From assembly GCA_017651505.1 (NCBI GenBank), contig JAGCCV010000089.1, positions 1 to 33,871 of the forward strand: DNA of 33,871 nucleotides, in the 5' to 3' direction. This document shows positions 16,681 to 24,869 of the stretch, piece by piece. Source of the DNA: Bacteroidaceae bacterium. Its GTDB lineage: Bacteria > Bacteroidota > Bacteroidia > Bacteroidales > Bacteroidaceae. The translations under genes and the position numbers were made by a program. Each line of letters starts with the position of its first letter. Position 1 is the first letter of the stretch. The notes beneath the pieces are model-generated. The model was not told the DNA's origin. It worked only from the letters and a program-made list of their open reading frames with translations, and did not search any database.

Positions 16681-16715
16681 AAAAGGTGTCTGCATATTTT
16701 GCAGGCACCTTTTTT
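16681..16715 (+). terminator. Intrinsic terminator of rpsA
   Basis: AAAGGTGTCTGCA pairs with TGCAGGCACCTTT (one G-U pair) around a short loop, followed by six T. The loop and descending arm also carry the -33 TTTG of the rnz promoter. Confidence 0.9.
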
Positions 16716-16728
16716 ATTGTTATTTTTG
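16698..16728 (+). promoter_or_regulatory. Promoter of rnz (TTTG-N19-TATTTTTG), nested in the rpsA terminator
   Basis: TTTG at 16698-16701 is followed after exactly 19 nt by TATTTTTG at 16721-16728, a full consensus match. The start codon is at 16752. The element shares sequence with the terminator hairpin at 16681-16715. Confidence 0.78.
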
Positions 16729-16751
16729 TTGGCGGAACAATTTGATTTAAT

Positions 16752-17672
16752 ATGGAAAAGTTTGAACTGACAATATTGGGATGTGGCTCAGCAAAACCTA
16801 CAACTAGGCATTTTCCCTCATCGCAAGTGCTGAATGTGCGCGATAAGCTCTTCATGATTGACTGTGGAGAAGGCACGCAATTGCAGTATTGTAGAAACAA
16901 ACTTTCTTTTAACCGACTGAACCATATCTTCATCTCTCATCTTCACGGTGACCACCTGTTCGGATTACCAGGTTTGATTTCTACCTTTAACCTTTTGAAC
17001 CGTACGGCAGAGTTACATATATATAGTCCAATGGGCTTGGAGCAGATGATAAAGCCCATTATGGATTATTGTAATTACGATATGAGTTACCAGGTGTTTT
17101 TCCATGAGTTTGATACTAATCAGTCTGCCGTTATTTTTGAAGACCGTACTCTTACGGTTACTACCATACCTTTAAAACATCGTGTGCCTACTTGTGGTTT
17201 CCTTTTCAAAGAGAAAGAAGGCTTACGCCATATTCGTCGCGAAATGATTGATGCCTATGAGATTCCCATTGCTTACATTAATAATATAAAAGCAGGAGCA
17301 GACTTTATCCTACCTGATGGTGAGGTGATAGATAATGCAAAACTTACCACTCCAGCCTCAAGAGCACATAGTTATGCCTATTGCTCCGATACGATGTATC
17401 ATCCTCAAATTGTGGAACAGGTGAGAGGGGTTGATTTGTTGTATCATGAAGCTACATATGCGGCCGAGCATGAGGCTAAGGCTCAGTTGCATTTTCATAG
17501 TACCACCCTTCAGGCAGCTAAGATAGCGAAAGAAGCACAAGTGAGGCAGTTGGTGATAGGCCATTTCTCTGCGCGATACGATGATGAAAACATGTTGTTG
17601 GAGGAGGCCAAATCCTTATTCCCCAATACAATTCTGGCGCGAGAGGATCAAAAGGTTTTAGTAGATGATTAA
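16752..17672 (+). CDS. rnz: Ribonuclease Z
   Basis: This zinc endonuclease trims the 3' end of tRNA precursors. The 306-residue length is that of the short bacterial form. The metallo-beta-lactamase zinc motif SHLHGDHLFGLPG gives His63, His65, Asp67 and His68. Upstream are LGCGSAKPTTRHFPSSQVL and FMIDCGEGTQLQ, typical of RNase Z. Later motifs include HRVPTCGFLF, AYCSDTMY (zinc-bridging Asp) and LLYHEATY, and IGHFSARY near the C-terminus gives the last His ligand. It has its own promoter within the rpsA terminator and is followed after 50 bp by a sigma-factor gene. Identity is very secure. Confidence 0.96.
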   Translation: MEKFELTILGCGSAKPTTRHFPSSQVLNVRDKLFMIDCGEGTQLQYCRNKLSFNRLNHIFISHLHGDHLFGLPGLISTFNLLNRTAELHIYSPMGLEQMIKPIMDYCNYDMSYQVFFHEFDTNQSAVIFEDRTLTVTTIPLKHRVPTCGFLFKEKEGLRHIRREMIDAYEIPIAYINNIKAGADFILPDGEVIDNAKLTTPASRAHSYAYCSDTMYHPQIVEQVRGVDLLYHEATYAAEHEAKAQLHFHSTTLQAAKIAKEAQVRQLVIGHFSARYDDENMLLEEAKSLFPNTILAREDQKVLVDD

Positions 17673-17722
17673 ACCTTTTACTTTTTCCTTAGTCTAATGA
17701 ATAAAGAGTGTAATAAAATGAT

Positions 17723-18280
17723 ATGAGTGCAAGATTCGATGAAGAGAATGTGCTGAGGATGCTGCAAGAAGACGATACCATGCAACGCAGGGCATTCGGC
17801 ATGATTGTTGAGGAGTATGGCAAGCAACTTTACTGGCAAATACGTCGTTTGGTGCTCGATCATGACGATGCTAATGATGTTTTGCAAGAGACTTTGATTC
17901 AGGCTTGGAATAATATTGATTATTTTCGTGGCGAATCAAAACTATCTACATGGCTTTATCGCATCGCCATTAATCAAAGTCTTAATTTTCTGAACAAGCA
18001 AAAGGCGCAACAGTGCATTTCGATGGATAATGATGAACAGGATGTGGGCAATCAGTTAGAGGGAGATCCCTACTTTGATGGTGATAAAGCGCAAAAGCTT
18101 TTGCAACAAGCTCTCACTACGTTGCCCGATAAGCAAAGGCTGGTATTCAATCTTCGCTATTTCGATGAACTTACCTATACCGAGATATCCGAGATCATTG
18201 GCTCTTCGGTGGGAGCTTTAAAGGCAGATTATCACTTGGCAGTTAAGAAGATCTCGAAATATTTTGAGGAAGCCGATTAA
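17723..18280 (+). CDS. ECF-type RNA polymerase sigma factor
   Basis: This 185-residue protein directs RNA polymerase to a small set of promoters. Sigma region 2 is seen in FGMIVEEYGKQLYWQIRRLV, DHDDANDVLQETLIQAW, and NIDYFRGESKLSTWLYRIAINQ (regions 2.3-2.4). Region 4 is LPDKQRLVFNLRYFDELTYTEISEIIG, followed by the helix SSVGALKADYHLAVKKI. No sigma 1.1 or region 3 is present. The next two genes encode a small membrane protein and a secreted Spy/CpxP-like protein, the usual layout of a sigma factor with its membrane anti-sigma factor and an envelope-stress effector. What it senses cannot be told from the sequence. Confidence 0.92.
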   Translation: MSARFDEENVLRMLQEDDTMQRRAFGMIVEEYGKQLYWQIRRLVLDHDDANDVLQETLIQAWNNIDYFRGESKLSTWLYRIAINQSLNFLNKQKAQQCISMDNDEQDVGNQLEGDPYFDGDKAQKLLQQALTTLPDKQRLVFNLRYFDELTYTEISEIIGSSVGALKADYHLAVKKISKYFEEAD

Positions 18281-18327
18281 ACCAATTAAATAAATCATTG
18301 TCTAATAAATAGAAAACAATAGGAACC

Positions 18328-18687
18328 ATGAAAGAAGAAGATCTGTTAATACGCAAGGTGGGGAAGAGCAACCCCTTTACGGTGCCAGATGGCTATTTTG
18401 AAGGCCTTACCAACCGTGTGATGGACAGCTTGCCTGAAAAGCCGGTGCCTGAGTATAAAGTCAAACCGCTTACTTGGTGGGACAAGGCAAAACCCAGTGT
18501 TTATCTGGCAGCTATGTTTGCAGGTGCAGCTATCATTATTAAGGTGCTGGGCTATATGCATGCCAATAACCCTGATGTGATTGCCGCAGAAGAAGAACAA
18601 TATGAGACTGAAATGGTGCAGAATATGGTGGATGCCATGCAAATGGATGACTATTCTTTGTATTTGTATTTGTCTGACGCAGAGTAA
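18328..18687 (+). CDS. Single-pass membrane protein, probable anti-sigma factor
   Basis: I do not recognise a named family with certainty. The 119-residue protein has a cytosolic N-terminus with NPFTVPDGYFEGLTNRVMDSLPE, a pattern common in Bacteroidetes membrane proteins encoded next to ECF sigma factors. One transmembrane segment follows at about residues 56-75 (VYLAAMFAGAAIIIKVLGYM), then an acidic C-terminal tail facing the periplasm. No zinc-binding anti-sigma motif is visible. It lies 47 bp after the sigma-factor gene and 24 bp before the Spy-like gene. An anti-sigma role is inferred from position and topology. Confidence 0.72.
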   Translation: MKEEDLLIRKVGKSNPFTVPDGYFEGLTNRVMDSLPEKPVPEYKVKPLTWWDKAKPSVYLAAMFAGAAIIIKVLGYMHANNPDVIAAEEEQYETEMVQNMVDAMQMDDYSLYLYLSDAE

Positions 18688-18711
18688 CTTTATTATAAAC
18701 ACATTTGAATT

Positions 18712-19200
18712 ATGAAAAGACTGTTATTATTATTGACAATGGTGATGGCTATAACATCACTAAACGCACAAGAAACACGACGTCGTGAGAGAATGACGGC
18801 TGAACAGTTCCAAGCAAGACAACAGGAGTATCTTACTAAGGTAGCTGAACTGACTGAGCAGGAAGCGAAAGAGTTCTTCCCACTGTATTTTGAAATGAAG
18901 CAGAAACAAAAGACCATGCAGGATGAAGCATGGAAGTTATTCCGTGAAGGTAGAGATAACAGTGCCAAAGAGGGCAGCTATAAGGAAATTAATGATGCAT
19001 TTACTGAGTCTCAATTGAACTCAGCTCGCTTGGAGAAAGAATATCTCGAGAAATTCCGCAAGGTGCTGCCCGACAAGAAGATATTCTTGATTCGCAGTGC
19101 AGAGATGGGCTTCCGAACCAATATGGTAGGAGACATGTGGCGCCCTCGTGGAGCAGGGGGGGATTCTAATAGAGATAGACAACACAGACACAATCCGTAA
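18712..19200 (+). CDS. Secreted Spy/CpxP-like stress protein
   Basis: This 162-residue protein starts with a clear signal peptide (MKRLLLLLTMVMAITSLNAQ, cut after about residue 20), so it acts in the periplasm. The mature part is highly charged and almost wholly helical: RERMTAEQFQARQQEYLTK, LTEQEAKEFFPLYFEMKQK, then EYLEKFRKVLPDKKIFLI. The LT..QA..F.P.Y...Q pattern and the KVL...K segment resemble Spy/CpxP periplasmic chaperones or metal-sensor proteins of the same fold. The C-terminus ends in a flexible RPRGAGGDSNRDR tail. It is the third gene of the sigma-factor cluster and is followed by a strong terminator. Exact role is unknown. Confidence 0.75.
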   Translation: MKRLLLLLTMVMAITSLNAQETRRRERMTAEQFQARQQEYLTKVAELTEQEAKEFFPLYFEMKQKQKTMQDEAWKLFREGRDNSAKEGSYKEINDAFTESQLNSARLEKEYLEKFRKVLPDKKIFLIRSAEMGFRTNMVGDMWRPRGAGGDSNRDRQHRHNP

Positions 19201-19224
19201 TATTTTAGATAGCATTTATAATGT

Positions 19225-19258
19225 AAGCCGTTTCATTATTGAGGCGGCTTCTTTTTTT
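19225..19258 (+). terminator. Intrinsic terminator of the sigma-factor cluster
   Basis: AAGCCGTTTCA pairs with TGAGGCGGCTT (two U-G pairs) around the loop TTAT, followed by C and seven T. Confidence 0.88.
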
Positions 19259-19296
19259 CCAATGAATATCATTTAGTGAAAATCAATTATTGTTAT

Positions 19297-19304
19297 TATA
19301 TTTG
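19297..19304 (+). promoter_or_regulatory. -7 promoter box of the YdfG-like gene
   Basis: TATATTTG is an exact TAnnTTTG match 30 nt before the ATG at 19335. TTTA at 19272-19275 lies 21 nt upstream and may serve as a weak -33 element. Confidence 0.5.
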
Positions 19305-19334
19305 CAAAATCAAACATGATACAATAATTATAAT

Positions 19335-20090
19335 ATGAACAAAGTAGTTTTAATTACAGGTGCAACGAGCGGCATTGGAATTGCTTGTGCAAGAAAATTT
19401 GCTGCTAATGGAGACAAGCTGATTCTGACTGGAAGGAACGAACAGCGACTGACTGAAATTCAAAAAGAGTTGGAGAATAAAGGTACACAAGTTCTAACAT
19501 TAGTTTTTGATGTACGAGATAGTGATGCTGCCAAGAAATACATATCAGGCTTGCCCGCTGATTGGCAGGCGATAGATGTGTTGGTAAACAATGCTGGCTT
19601 GGCGTTGGGACTGGAGCCAGAATATGAGGGTAATCCTGATGATTGGGAGACCATGATTGATACGAATATCAAAGGAGTGCTGACGATGACTCGTCTTGTG
19701 GTACCTGGCATGGTGAAGCGAAACCGAGGGCACATAATTAATGTTGGCTCTGTGGCTGGAGATGCAGCCTATGCGGGTGGCAATGTGTATTGTGCTACAA
19801 AGGCTGCAGTGAAAGTTCTTTCAGATGGATTACGCATTGATGTGGCAAATACGGCTATTCGCGTAACCAACCTCAAGCCCGGACTCGTGGAAACCAATTT
19901 CAGCAATACGCGCTTTCATGGTGATGCAGTCCGTGCGGCAAATGTTTATAAAGGCATTAAGCCTTTGACAGGAGACGATATTGCCGATGTGGCAGTCTAT
20001 GCGGCCAATGCTCCTGAACATGTACAGATAGCTGAGGTGTTGATTCTGGCGACCCATCAAGCCAGTGGTAGTGTGATAGTAAGAAAGTAA
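19335..20090 (+). CDS. Short-chain dehydrogenase, YdfG-like (3-hydroxy acid dehydrogenase)
   Basis: This NADP-dependent cytosolic oxidoreductase probably oxidises serine, allo-threonine or 3-hydroxy acids, as known for YdfG. At 251 residues it has the family length. The cofactor motif GATSGIG is at residues 8-14, followed by LILTGRNEQRL, in which the arginine favours NADP. NNAG lies near residue 86. The catalytic Ser-Tyr-Lys set is in INVGSVAGDAAYAGGNVYCATKAAV. The post-catalytic loop LKPGLVETNFSNTRFHGD is close to that of YdfG. It is a separate unit between a terminator and the GH43 gene. Subfamily assignment is good, substrate is inferred. Confidence 0.88.
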   Translation: MNKVVLITGATSGIGIACARKFAANGDKLILTGRNEQRLTEIQKELENKGTQVLTLVFDVRDSDAAKKYISGLPADWQAIDVLVNNAGLALGLEPEYEGNPDDWETMIDTNIKGVLTMTRLVVPGMVKRNRGHIINVGSVAGDAAYAGGNVYCATKAAVKVLSDGLRIDVANTAIRVTNLKPGLVETNFSNTRFHGDAVRAANVYKGIKPLTGDDIADVAVYAANAPEHVQIAEVLILATHQASGSVIVRK

Positions 20091-20178
20091 TTTGCGCTAA
20101 AGTGTTGTTGGTAGATAAAAAATCTTTGCATTTCTGAACTTTAATGAGCTTTGCTTTTTTTTATTATAAAGATATTAT

Positions 20179-20186
20179 TATCTTTG
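20179..20186 (+). promoter_or_regulatory. -7 promoter box of the GH43 gene
   Basis: TATCTTTG is an exact TAnnTTTG match 22 nt before the ATG at 20208. It lies inside the longer open frame that begins at 20151, so it decides the start in favour of 20208. No TTTG sits at the ideal distance upstream. Confidence 0.55.
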
Positions 20187-20207
20187 TCTAATAAAATCAA
20201 TCGTCGT

Positions 20208-21866
20208 ATGAGAAAAGTATTGTTATCCATGTTGGCTATATCATTAACAATGCCGATGTTTAGCCAGTCGAATGTGTTTAATGCGCAGATTACAGAAAAA
20301 GGATTTCAGAATCCAGTGATTACGGGTTATTACCCCGATCCCAGCGTGTGCAGGGTGGGAGATGATTTCTACTTGATCAACAGTTCTTTCCAGTCTTTCC
20401 CCGGTGTACCGATTTTCCACAGTAAAGACCTTATCCATTGGGAGCAGATAGGTAATGTGCTGGATCGTCCTTCGCAGTTGGATGTTAATGGTGGTGGCCC
20501 CAGCAGTGGTATATTCGCACCCACTATCCGTTATCATGAAGGCAAGTTCTACATGATTACCACTAACATCAATTCTTTCCGCACTGGTAGTGGCAACTTC
20601 ATTGTAACTGCCGACAATCCTGCCGGTCCTTGGAGCGATCCTATATTCATAAAAGGTGCAATGGGAATCGACCCGTCATTGTTCTGGGATGAAGACGGAA
20701 GATTGTATCTGACATGGTCAATGGGTGGCATTTCCTTCGTGGAACTGGATCCACAGACCTTCCAGATGAAGTCTGAGCCCAAAACGATTTGGGAAGGCGA
20801 TGGTGATAGCAGTCCCGAAGGACCTCACTTGTATAAGAAAGACGGATTCTACTACCTGCTTATTGCTGAAGGGGGAACGGAAATGGGACATAAGGTTACA
20901 ATTGCACGCAGTACCCGCATTGACGGTCCTTATACAAGTAATCCAGCTAATCCCATTCTGACGCAAAAGCGCATGGTTTCTTCAGCCAGTTTGTTGCAAG
21001 GTGTAGGTCATCCTGATTTGGTGCAAGCCGCTGACGGCTCTTGGTGGATGGTTTTTCTGGGCTTCCGCCTCAGTGCCGGATCTTTCCATCATGTGCTGGG
21101 TCGAGAAACATGCTTGGCTCCAGTGCGTTGGGACGAAAATGCTTGGCCTGTTGTTAACGGCAAGGGTTGGGTTGATGTGGATATGAGTCACGTGCCAACT
21201 TTGCCGCAGGTGTTGATGCCACAGGCTTCTGATTATGTTGACTTCAAAAATGGCAAGAAGCTGGGCTTTGAGTGGATATACAATCACAATCCTATTGAGT
21301 CAAACTATGTATATGCCAATAACCAGTTGCAGTTGAAAGCCACCTCTGTGTCATTGGACGTTGCAGATAAGACACCAACTTTCGTTGCTCGTCGTCAGAA
21401 GGATATTAATTGTGTGGCAACCACCAGCATGTCTCTTTCAAATGCTAAGGCAGGCGACCGTGCAGGTCTCACAGTCTATATGGACAACAAAGGTCACTTT
21501 GACTTGGCCATCGTAGGTGCAGCTGACGGCTCTCAACAAGTGGAGCTGAGTTATCGCTTGGGTGAGATGAGGCATGTTGAGAATACTGTAAAACTGAGCT
21601 CCAAGGGTGCGGTGCAGTTTAGGGTAGAGGCTACTAATAGCCATTATGCCTTTTCATATAGTACCGATGGCGGAAAAAGCTTCCAGCCATTGGGCAAAAT
21701 GAATGCCTTTTTCCTCTCAACCGAAACGATGGGCGGATTTACAGGAGTTCTATTTGGATGGTTCGCTGAAGGTAATGAGGGTACGAAGGCTGTAGCTTCG
21801 GTTGACTGGTTCGATTACAAGCCTGGAGCACCTTACAAACCAGTCTCTCTTTATCCTACAGAATAA
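20208..21866 (+). CDS. Secreted glycoside hydrolase family 43 (beta-xylosidase / alpha-L-arabinofuranosidase)
   Basis: This enzyme should release xylose or arabinose from xylan-derived oligosaccharides. The start at 20208 gives 552 residues with a signal peptide (MRKVLLSMLAISLTMPMFSQ), so it acts outside the cytosol. The five-bladed beta-propeller catalytic domain covers about 30-330. Its three catalytic acids are visible: Asp44 (GYYPDPSV, base), Asp155 (GIDPSLFWDEDG, pKa modulator) and Glu204 (SPEGPHLY, acid). A C-terminal concanavalin-like beta-sandwich domain (the GH43 C2 type) follows from about 345 to 545, with FEWIYNHNP near its beginning. No SusC/SusD genes are adjacent. It fits the xylA/xylB genes as a source of xylose; exact specificity is open. 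Confidence 0.93.
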   Translation: MRKVLLSMLAISLTMPMFSQSNVFNAQITEKGFQNPVITGYYPDPSVCRVGDDFYLINSSFQSFPGVPIFHSKDLIHWEQIGNVLDRPSQLDVNGGGPSSGIFAPTIRYHEGKFYMITTNINSFRTGSGNFIVTADNPAGPWSDPIFIKGAMGIDPSLFWDEDGRLYLTWSMGGISFVELDPQTFQMKSEPKTIWEGDGDSSPEGPHLYKKDGFYYLLIAEGGTEMGHKVTIARSTRIDGPYTSNPANPILTQKRMVSSASLLQGVGHPDLVQAADGSWWMVFLGFRLSAGSFHHVLGRETCLAPVRWDENAWPVVNGKGWVDVDMSHVPTLPQVLMPQASDYVDFKNGKKLGFEWIYNHNPIESNYVYANNQLQLKATSVSLDVADKTPTFVARRQKDINCVATTSMSLSNAKAGDRAGLTVYMDNKGHFDLAIVGAADGSQQVELSYRLGEMRHVENTVKLSSKGAVQFRVEATNSHYAFSYSTDGGKSFQPLGKMNAFFLSTETMGGFTGVLFGWFAEGNEGTKAVASVDWFDYKPGAPYKPVSLYPTE

Positions 21867-21891
21867 TCAAAAATTATTCAACTCAATTATT

Positions 21892-21936
21892 AAAAAGGGG
21901 GTCATGTCAAAAGTAACGACATGACCCCTTTATTTA
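21892..21936. terminator. Bidirectional intrinsic terminator
   Basis: AAGGGG(G)TCATGTC and GACATGACCCCTTT pair almost perfectly around a 9-nt loop. T-rich sequence follows on the plus strand, and the A-run at 21892-21896 gives five T on the minus strand. It serves the convergent GH43 and flavin reductase genes, whose ends meet here. Confidence 0.88.
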
Positions 21937-22494
21937 TTGTTGCTTAGCTGCAAACGCCTTCCCAGGCTGAACACACGGCCCTACAACTTCTCCAGTACGA
22001 AGGTATTGGAAACGTGGCTCAAAAAGGATGGGCTTCAGTTGGGTGTAATCTATTTTCTGCTTGTCGTCCAGGAATTCTTCTTTTACAAAGGTGTTCACTA
22101 CCTTGCAAATCAGAAGGTGCATGCCGTTATCGGCATAGGTGTCAAGCAGTTCACATTCCATAGTGACAGGTGCCTCATCGGGTATGGGGGCGCCAAGCTC
22201 GCCTTTGGTCCAGGGGAACACTTGGCTCTTATCTACCTTACTGCCACTGACGATGCCTACATAGTCGGCTCGTTGTAGGATGTTGTCATCCACTAAACTA
22301 ATGCTCAGTACTTTATGCTCATTAATACCCTTGCAGGTCTCATGAGAAGGAGTAACACTCAGGGTTACGATATTGGCATCACCGATACCTACCCAAGCTA
22401 CCTCAAACCAATTGGGTTTGGCGTTGACCATAGCGCCTACCACCACTATAGGGGTAGGAAAGGCTGCATTGTATGCTCCGATATTTTTCTTCAT
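21934..22494 (-). CDS. Flavin reductase-like FMN-binding split-barrel protein
   Basis: Members of this family bind FMN and often act as NAD(P)H:flavin reductases. I start it at the ATG at 22494 (MKKNIGAYNAAFPTPIVVVGA), giving 186 residues; the longer frame would begin inside the palindrome at 22517-22545. The flavin reductase domain shows PTPIVVVGAMVNAKPNWFEV, NIVTLSVTPSHETCKGI, SISLVDDNILQRADYVG and SGSKVDKSQVF, the expected order of the fold. It ends FEPRFQYLRTGEVVGPC. It lies 72 bp after the TIM-barrel gene on the same strand, separated by the palindrome, so co-transcription is uncertain. The physiological substrate is unknown. Confidence 0.87.
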   Translation of the reverse strand: MKKNIGAYNAAFPTPIVVVGAMVNAKPNWFEVAWVGIGDANIVTLSVTPSHETCKGINEHKVLSISLVDDNILQRADYVGIVSGSKVDKSQVFPWTKGELGAPIPDEAPVTMECELLDTYADNGMHLLICKVVNTFVKEEFLDDKQKIDYTQLKPILFEPRFQYLRTGEVVGPCVQPGKAFAAKQQ

Positions 22495-22516
22495 AATGGG
22501 TATGTGTTTAGAAAGC

Positions 22517-22545
22517 AAAGGTTAACCCATTATGGGTTAACCTTT
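22517..22545. repeat. Perfect 29-bp palindrome (14-bp arms)
   Basis: AAAGGTTAACCCAT, one T, then ATGGGTTAACCTTT: two perfectly complementary 14-bp arms with a 1-nt centre. In the minus-strand direction it follows the TIM-barrel gene and precedes the flavin reductase gene by 22 nt. It could be a terminator, but the following TTTGCTTTCT is a poor U-run. It could also be a repressor operator for the flavin reductase gene. Confidence 0.75.
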
Positions 22546-22566
22546 ACTTATATGGGGAAATAATGA

Positions 22567-23511
22567 TTATTTCTTTACAAGACCGCTGTTATTCAGGAAG
22601 TCTGCACTTGCCTTGATACGGTCGAACTGAATGCCACTACGAGTATCTTCGATTTCCACGAAGAAGTACTTGTGGTTGTGGCTATAGAATGCTTCGAAAA
22701 TCTTTGGGAAGTTCATCATACCGCTATCACCCAAGATCAGACGATCTTTGATGTGCAGCATCTGGATGCGATCAGCATACTTGTTGATCCACTCTACAGG
22801 ATCCTGACCACCCATAACGGTCCAATAAACGTCCAACTCGAAGATTACCTTGCTTGGGTCGGTGCTCTCGATAAAGATTTCCTCTGTGGTTTTTGGCATT
22901 GGCTCGCCCTGAGCAGGACGGTAGTTGCGGTTAGCAAAGCTAATAGCCTCGGTGCCACCAGGTAACAGACGGTTGAACTCGAAGTTGTGGTTGTGGTAAC
23001 CAAACTGGATGCCAGCCTGCTTAGTGATTTCACCAGCTGCATTGAATACTTCGCCTACGAACTGTGCGTCTTCCGCGCTATTGCAGTTAGGCAAGCCTGG
23101 CTGTACCATATATTGAACACCCAGTGCCTGGTGATCTTCAGTAGCCTTCTTCCAGAAATCCTTGATTTGCTCAAAGTTGTCCTGTGAATAGTCGCGTACA
23201 GGTGGGTTGAGGTGTGAGCTAACGATTTCGATACCTGCATCGTCAGCAATCTTCTTGTACTCAGCCATTGGAGTCTGGCCAATGTTGCCGTCACGATAAC
23301 CAGCCAGCTCGATATAGCTGTAACCACTTTCTTTAACTTTCTTCAGACCTTCTGCCAAGCCATTAGCTGCCAACTCAGGACCCAGTGAATAGGTTTGCAA
23401 GCCCAAAGGACCACCACCCTTAGGAGCAGCTTCAGCATTTGCACAATTGCTAAACAGAGCACCTAATGTAAGTAAGGATGCCCCCTTCAAAAATTCTCTT
23501 CTGTTTGCCAT
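22567..23511 (-). CDS. Secreted sugar phosphate isomerase/epimerase-like TIM-barrel protein
   Basis: The fold is the xylose-isomerase-like TIM barrel. The 314-residue protein begins with a twin-arginine-like signal (NRREFLKGASLLTLGALFS; Arg4, Arg5), so it is probably exported folded. Cys23 in FSNCANA might be lipidated, but the site is a poor lipobox. Barrel motifs include GLQTYSLG, SYIELAGYRDG, IVSSHLNPP, FGYHNHNFEF, VIFELDVYWTVMGGQDPVEW, QMLHIKDR and FFVEIEDT, with the metal-binding Glu, His and Asp residues of the family. Exported members are widespread in Bacteroidetes and are often linked to glycoside use, but no substrate can be assigned. Neighbours on the same strand are also secreted enzymes. 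Confidence 0.87.
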   Translation of the reverse strand: MANRREFLKGASLLTLGALFSNCANAEAAPKGGGPLGLQTYSLGPELAANGLAEGLKKVKESGYSYIELAGYRDGNIGQTPMAEYKKIADDAGIEIVSSHLNPPVRDYSQDNFEQIKDFWKKATEDHQALGVQYMVQPGLPNCNSAEDAQFVGEVFNAAGEITKQAGIQFGYHNHNFEFNRLLPGGTEAISFANRNYRPAQGEPMPKTTEEIFIESTDPSKVIFELDVYWTVMGGQDPVEWINKYADRIQMLHIKDRLILGDSGMMNFPKIFEAFYSHNHKYFFVEIEDTRSGIQFDRIKASADFLNNSGLVKK

Positions 23512-23676
23512 AATTTTAATAAATATAGAGGTTAATAAATTGTTTGTCTTTGTAGCAAATAAGTGATTTCAACTTCGCTTATGCGGCGTAAAATTAGTAA
23601 AAAACTTATAATACTGTTATTTTTTAACTATTATTTAGATAATAACAAAACTAAAACTCTCCAAAAGCATGTATTA

Positions 23677-24858
23677 TTATTTCAATATATGCTTTATTCT
23701 GTCCAGTTCTCCATCGCAAGGAGCCGGTTGAATACCCAGTAAGTGACAGATAAGTGGATAGATGTCCACATTCTCAAACTGTCGGGCTATGTAGCCTTGC
23801 TTGAAGGCAGGACCCACAGCGCGGAAGATGGCATGCATATAGGGGTCAGTAGGGTCATAACCATGAGCACCATATCCTCCACGAGGCGTATTCCTGAATT
23901 CCCAACCCATATCGGGTGCCACCACGATATCGCCTATGAGCTTACTTGTGCCATAATGCAGATGCGCAGGCATCTCTTCTTTCTTCCACACGTTAAGGTG
24001 TGAGACGTTTTTCAATGTGTTATAAACCGTTTCTCGATATTCAGGTTTGGTAAAAATTGAAGTGGGGACGCCAATAATCATATGGTCATACCATTCAGCT
24101 TTTAGGTAGTCATCAGGATTCACTACTCTGCTGGGATGCACAGGAGCCATACCGTGATCAGCCACCACGATGAAATTGATTTTGTCAGCAATAGGCAATT
24201 TAAGTATGCCCTCATACAATTGTCCCACAGCATCATCCACTTTCTTTACTGCTTGACGTGTCTTTTCGCTATTGGGACCAAAGGTGTGTTCCGTATAATC
24301 TGGCTCATCGAAGTACACCATGATGAAGTGTGGACGTTCAGGTTCTGGTAGTTGCAGGTACTCCAATGCCTTCTGTACACGTTCTTCGTATGATATCAGT
24401 GGCTTGCCGTAGTCATACCAGTAGGAAGCATGACTATTGTCATCATTCAAGTCGCTTCCCACCCAGTAGATAGTAGCCGCTTTCACACCCTGCCGTTCAG
24501 CAGTTCGCCAAATAGGTTCGCCCAAGAAGAAACGAGGGTCTTTACCTGTTGATTTGTCGCTTGTCGCGTAGGTTAGTTGCAGATCAGGATCCCAGAACGA
24601 GTTGTTCACTATGCCATGATGGTCAGGATAGAGCCCTGTGGCCATAGCGTAGTGGTTGGGGAAAGTAGAAGCAGGATAGGACGGTTGCATATCTGATTGT
24701 ATTCCTTCCTTTGCCAACCTATCCATGGTGGGGGCTTCATATATGATGGGAAAATCCCAACGAAAACCATCACAAGAAACGATGACAGTATAAGTGTCTT
24801 GTGCTTTAACAACTAAAACTAATAAGCAAATTATCAGTGTAGTTATATGTCTTTTCAT
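23677..24858 (-). CDS. Secreted alkaline-phosphatase-like phosphodiesterase (NPP family)
   Basis: Nucleotide pyrophosphatase/phosphodiesterases split phosphodiester or pyrophosphate bonds of nucleotides outside the cytosol. The 393-residue protein has a signal peptide (MKRHITTLIICLLVLVVKAQ). The two-metal site is visible: Asp30 (VSCDGFRWD), the nucleophile Thr65 (YPASTFPNHYAMATGLYPDHHGI), FDEPDYTEHTFGP (metal Asp and His), VADHGM, and GAHGYDP (final His). YAMATGLYPD.HGI is a family signature. It lies 11 bp after the gamma-glutamyl hydrolase-like gene on the same strand, so they form an operon of two exported hydrolases. The exact substrate (nucleotides, nucleotide sugars or phospholipid head groups) is not visible. 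Confidence 0.92.
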   Translation of the reverse strand: MKRHITTLIICLLVLVVKAQDTYTVIVSCDGFRWDFPIIYEAPTMDRLAKEGIQSDMQPSYPASTFPNHYAMATGLYPDHHGIVNNSFWDPDLQLTYATSDKSTGKDPRFFLGEPIWRTAERQGVKAATIYWVGSDLNDDNSHASYWYDYGKPLISYEERVQKALEYLQLPEPERPHFIMVYFDEPDYTEHTFGPNSEKTRQAVKKVDDAVGQLYEGILKLPIADKINFIVVADHGMAPVHPSRVVNPDDYLKAEWYDHMIIGVPTSIFTKPEYRETVYNTLKNVSHLNVWKKEEMPAHLHYGTSKLIGDIVVAPDMGWEFRNTPRGGYGAHGYDPTDPYMHAIFRAVGPAFKQGYIARQFENVDIYPLICHLLGIQPAPCDGELDRIKHILK

Positions 24859-24869
24859 AAAGTGAAAGT

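Noticed and set aside
20151..20207. Upstream extension of the GH43 gene
   Set aside because: The -7 box at 20179-20186 lies inside it, and the start at 20208 gives a clean signal peptide.
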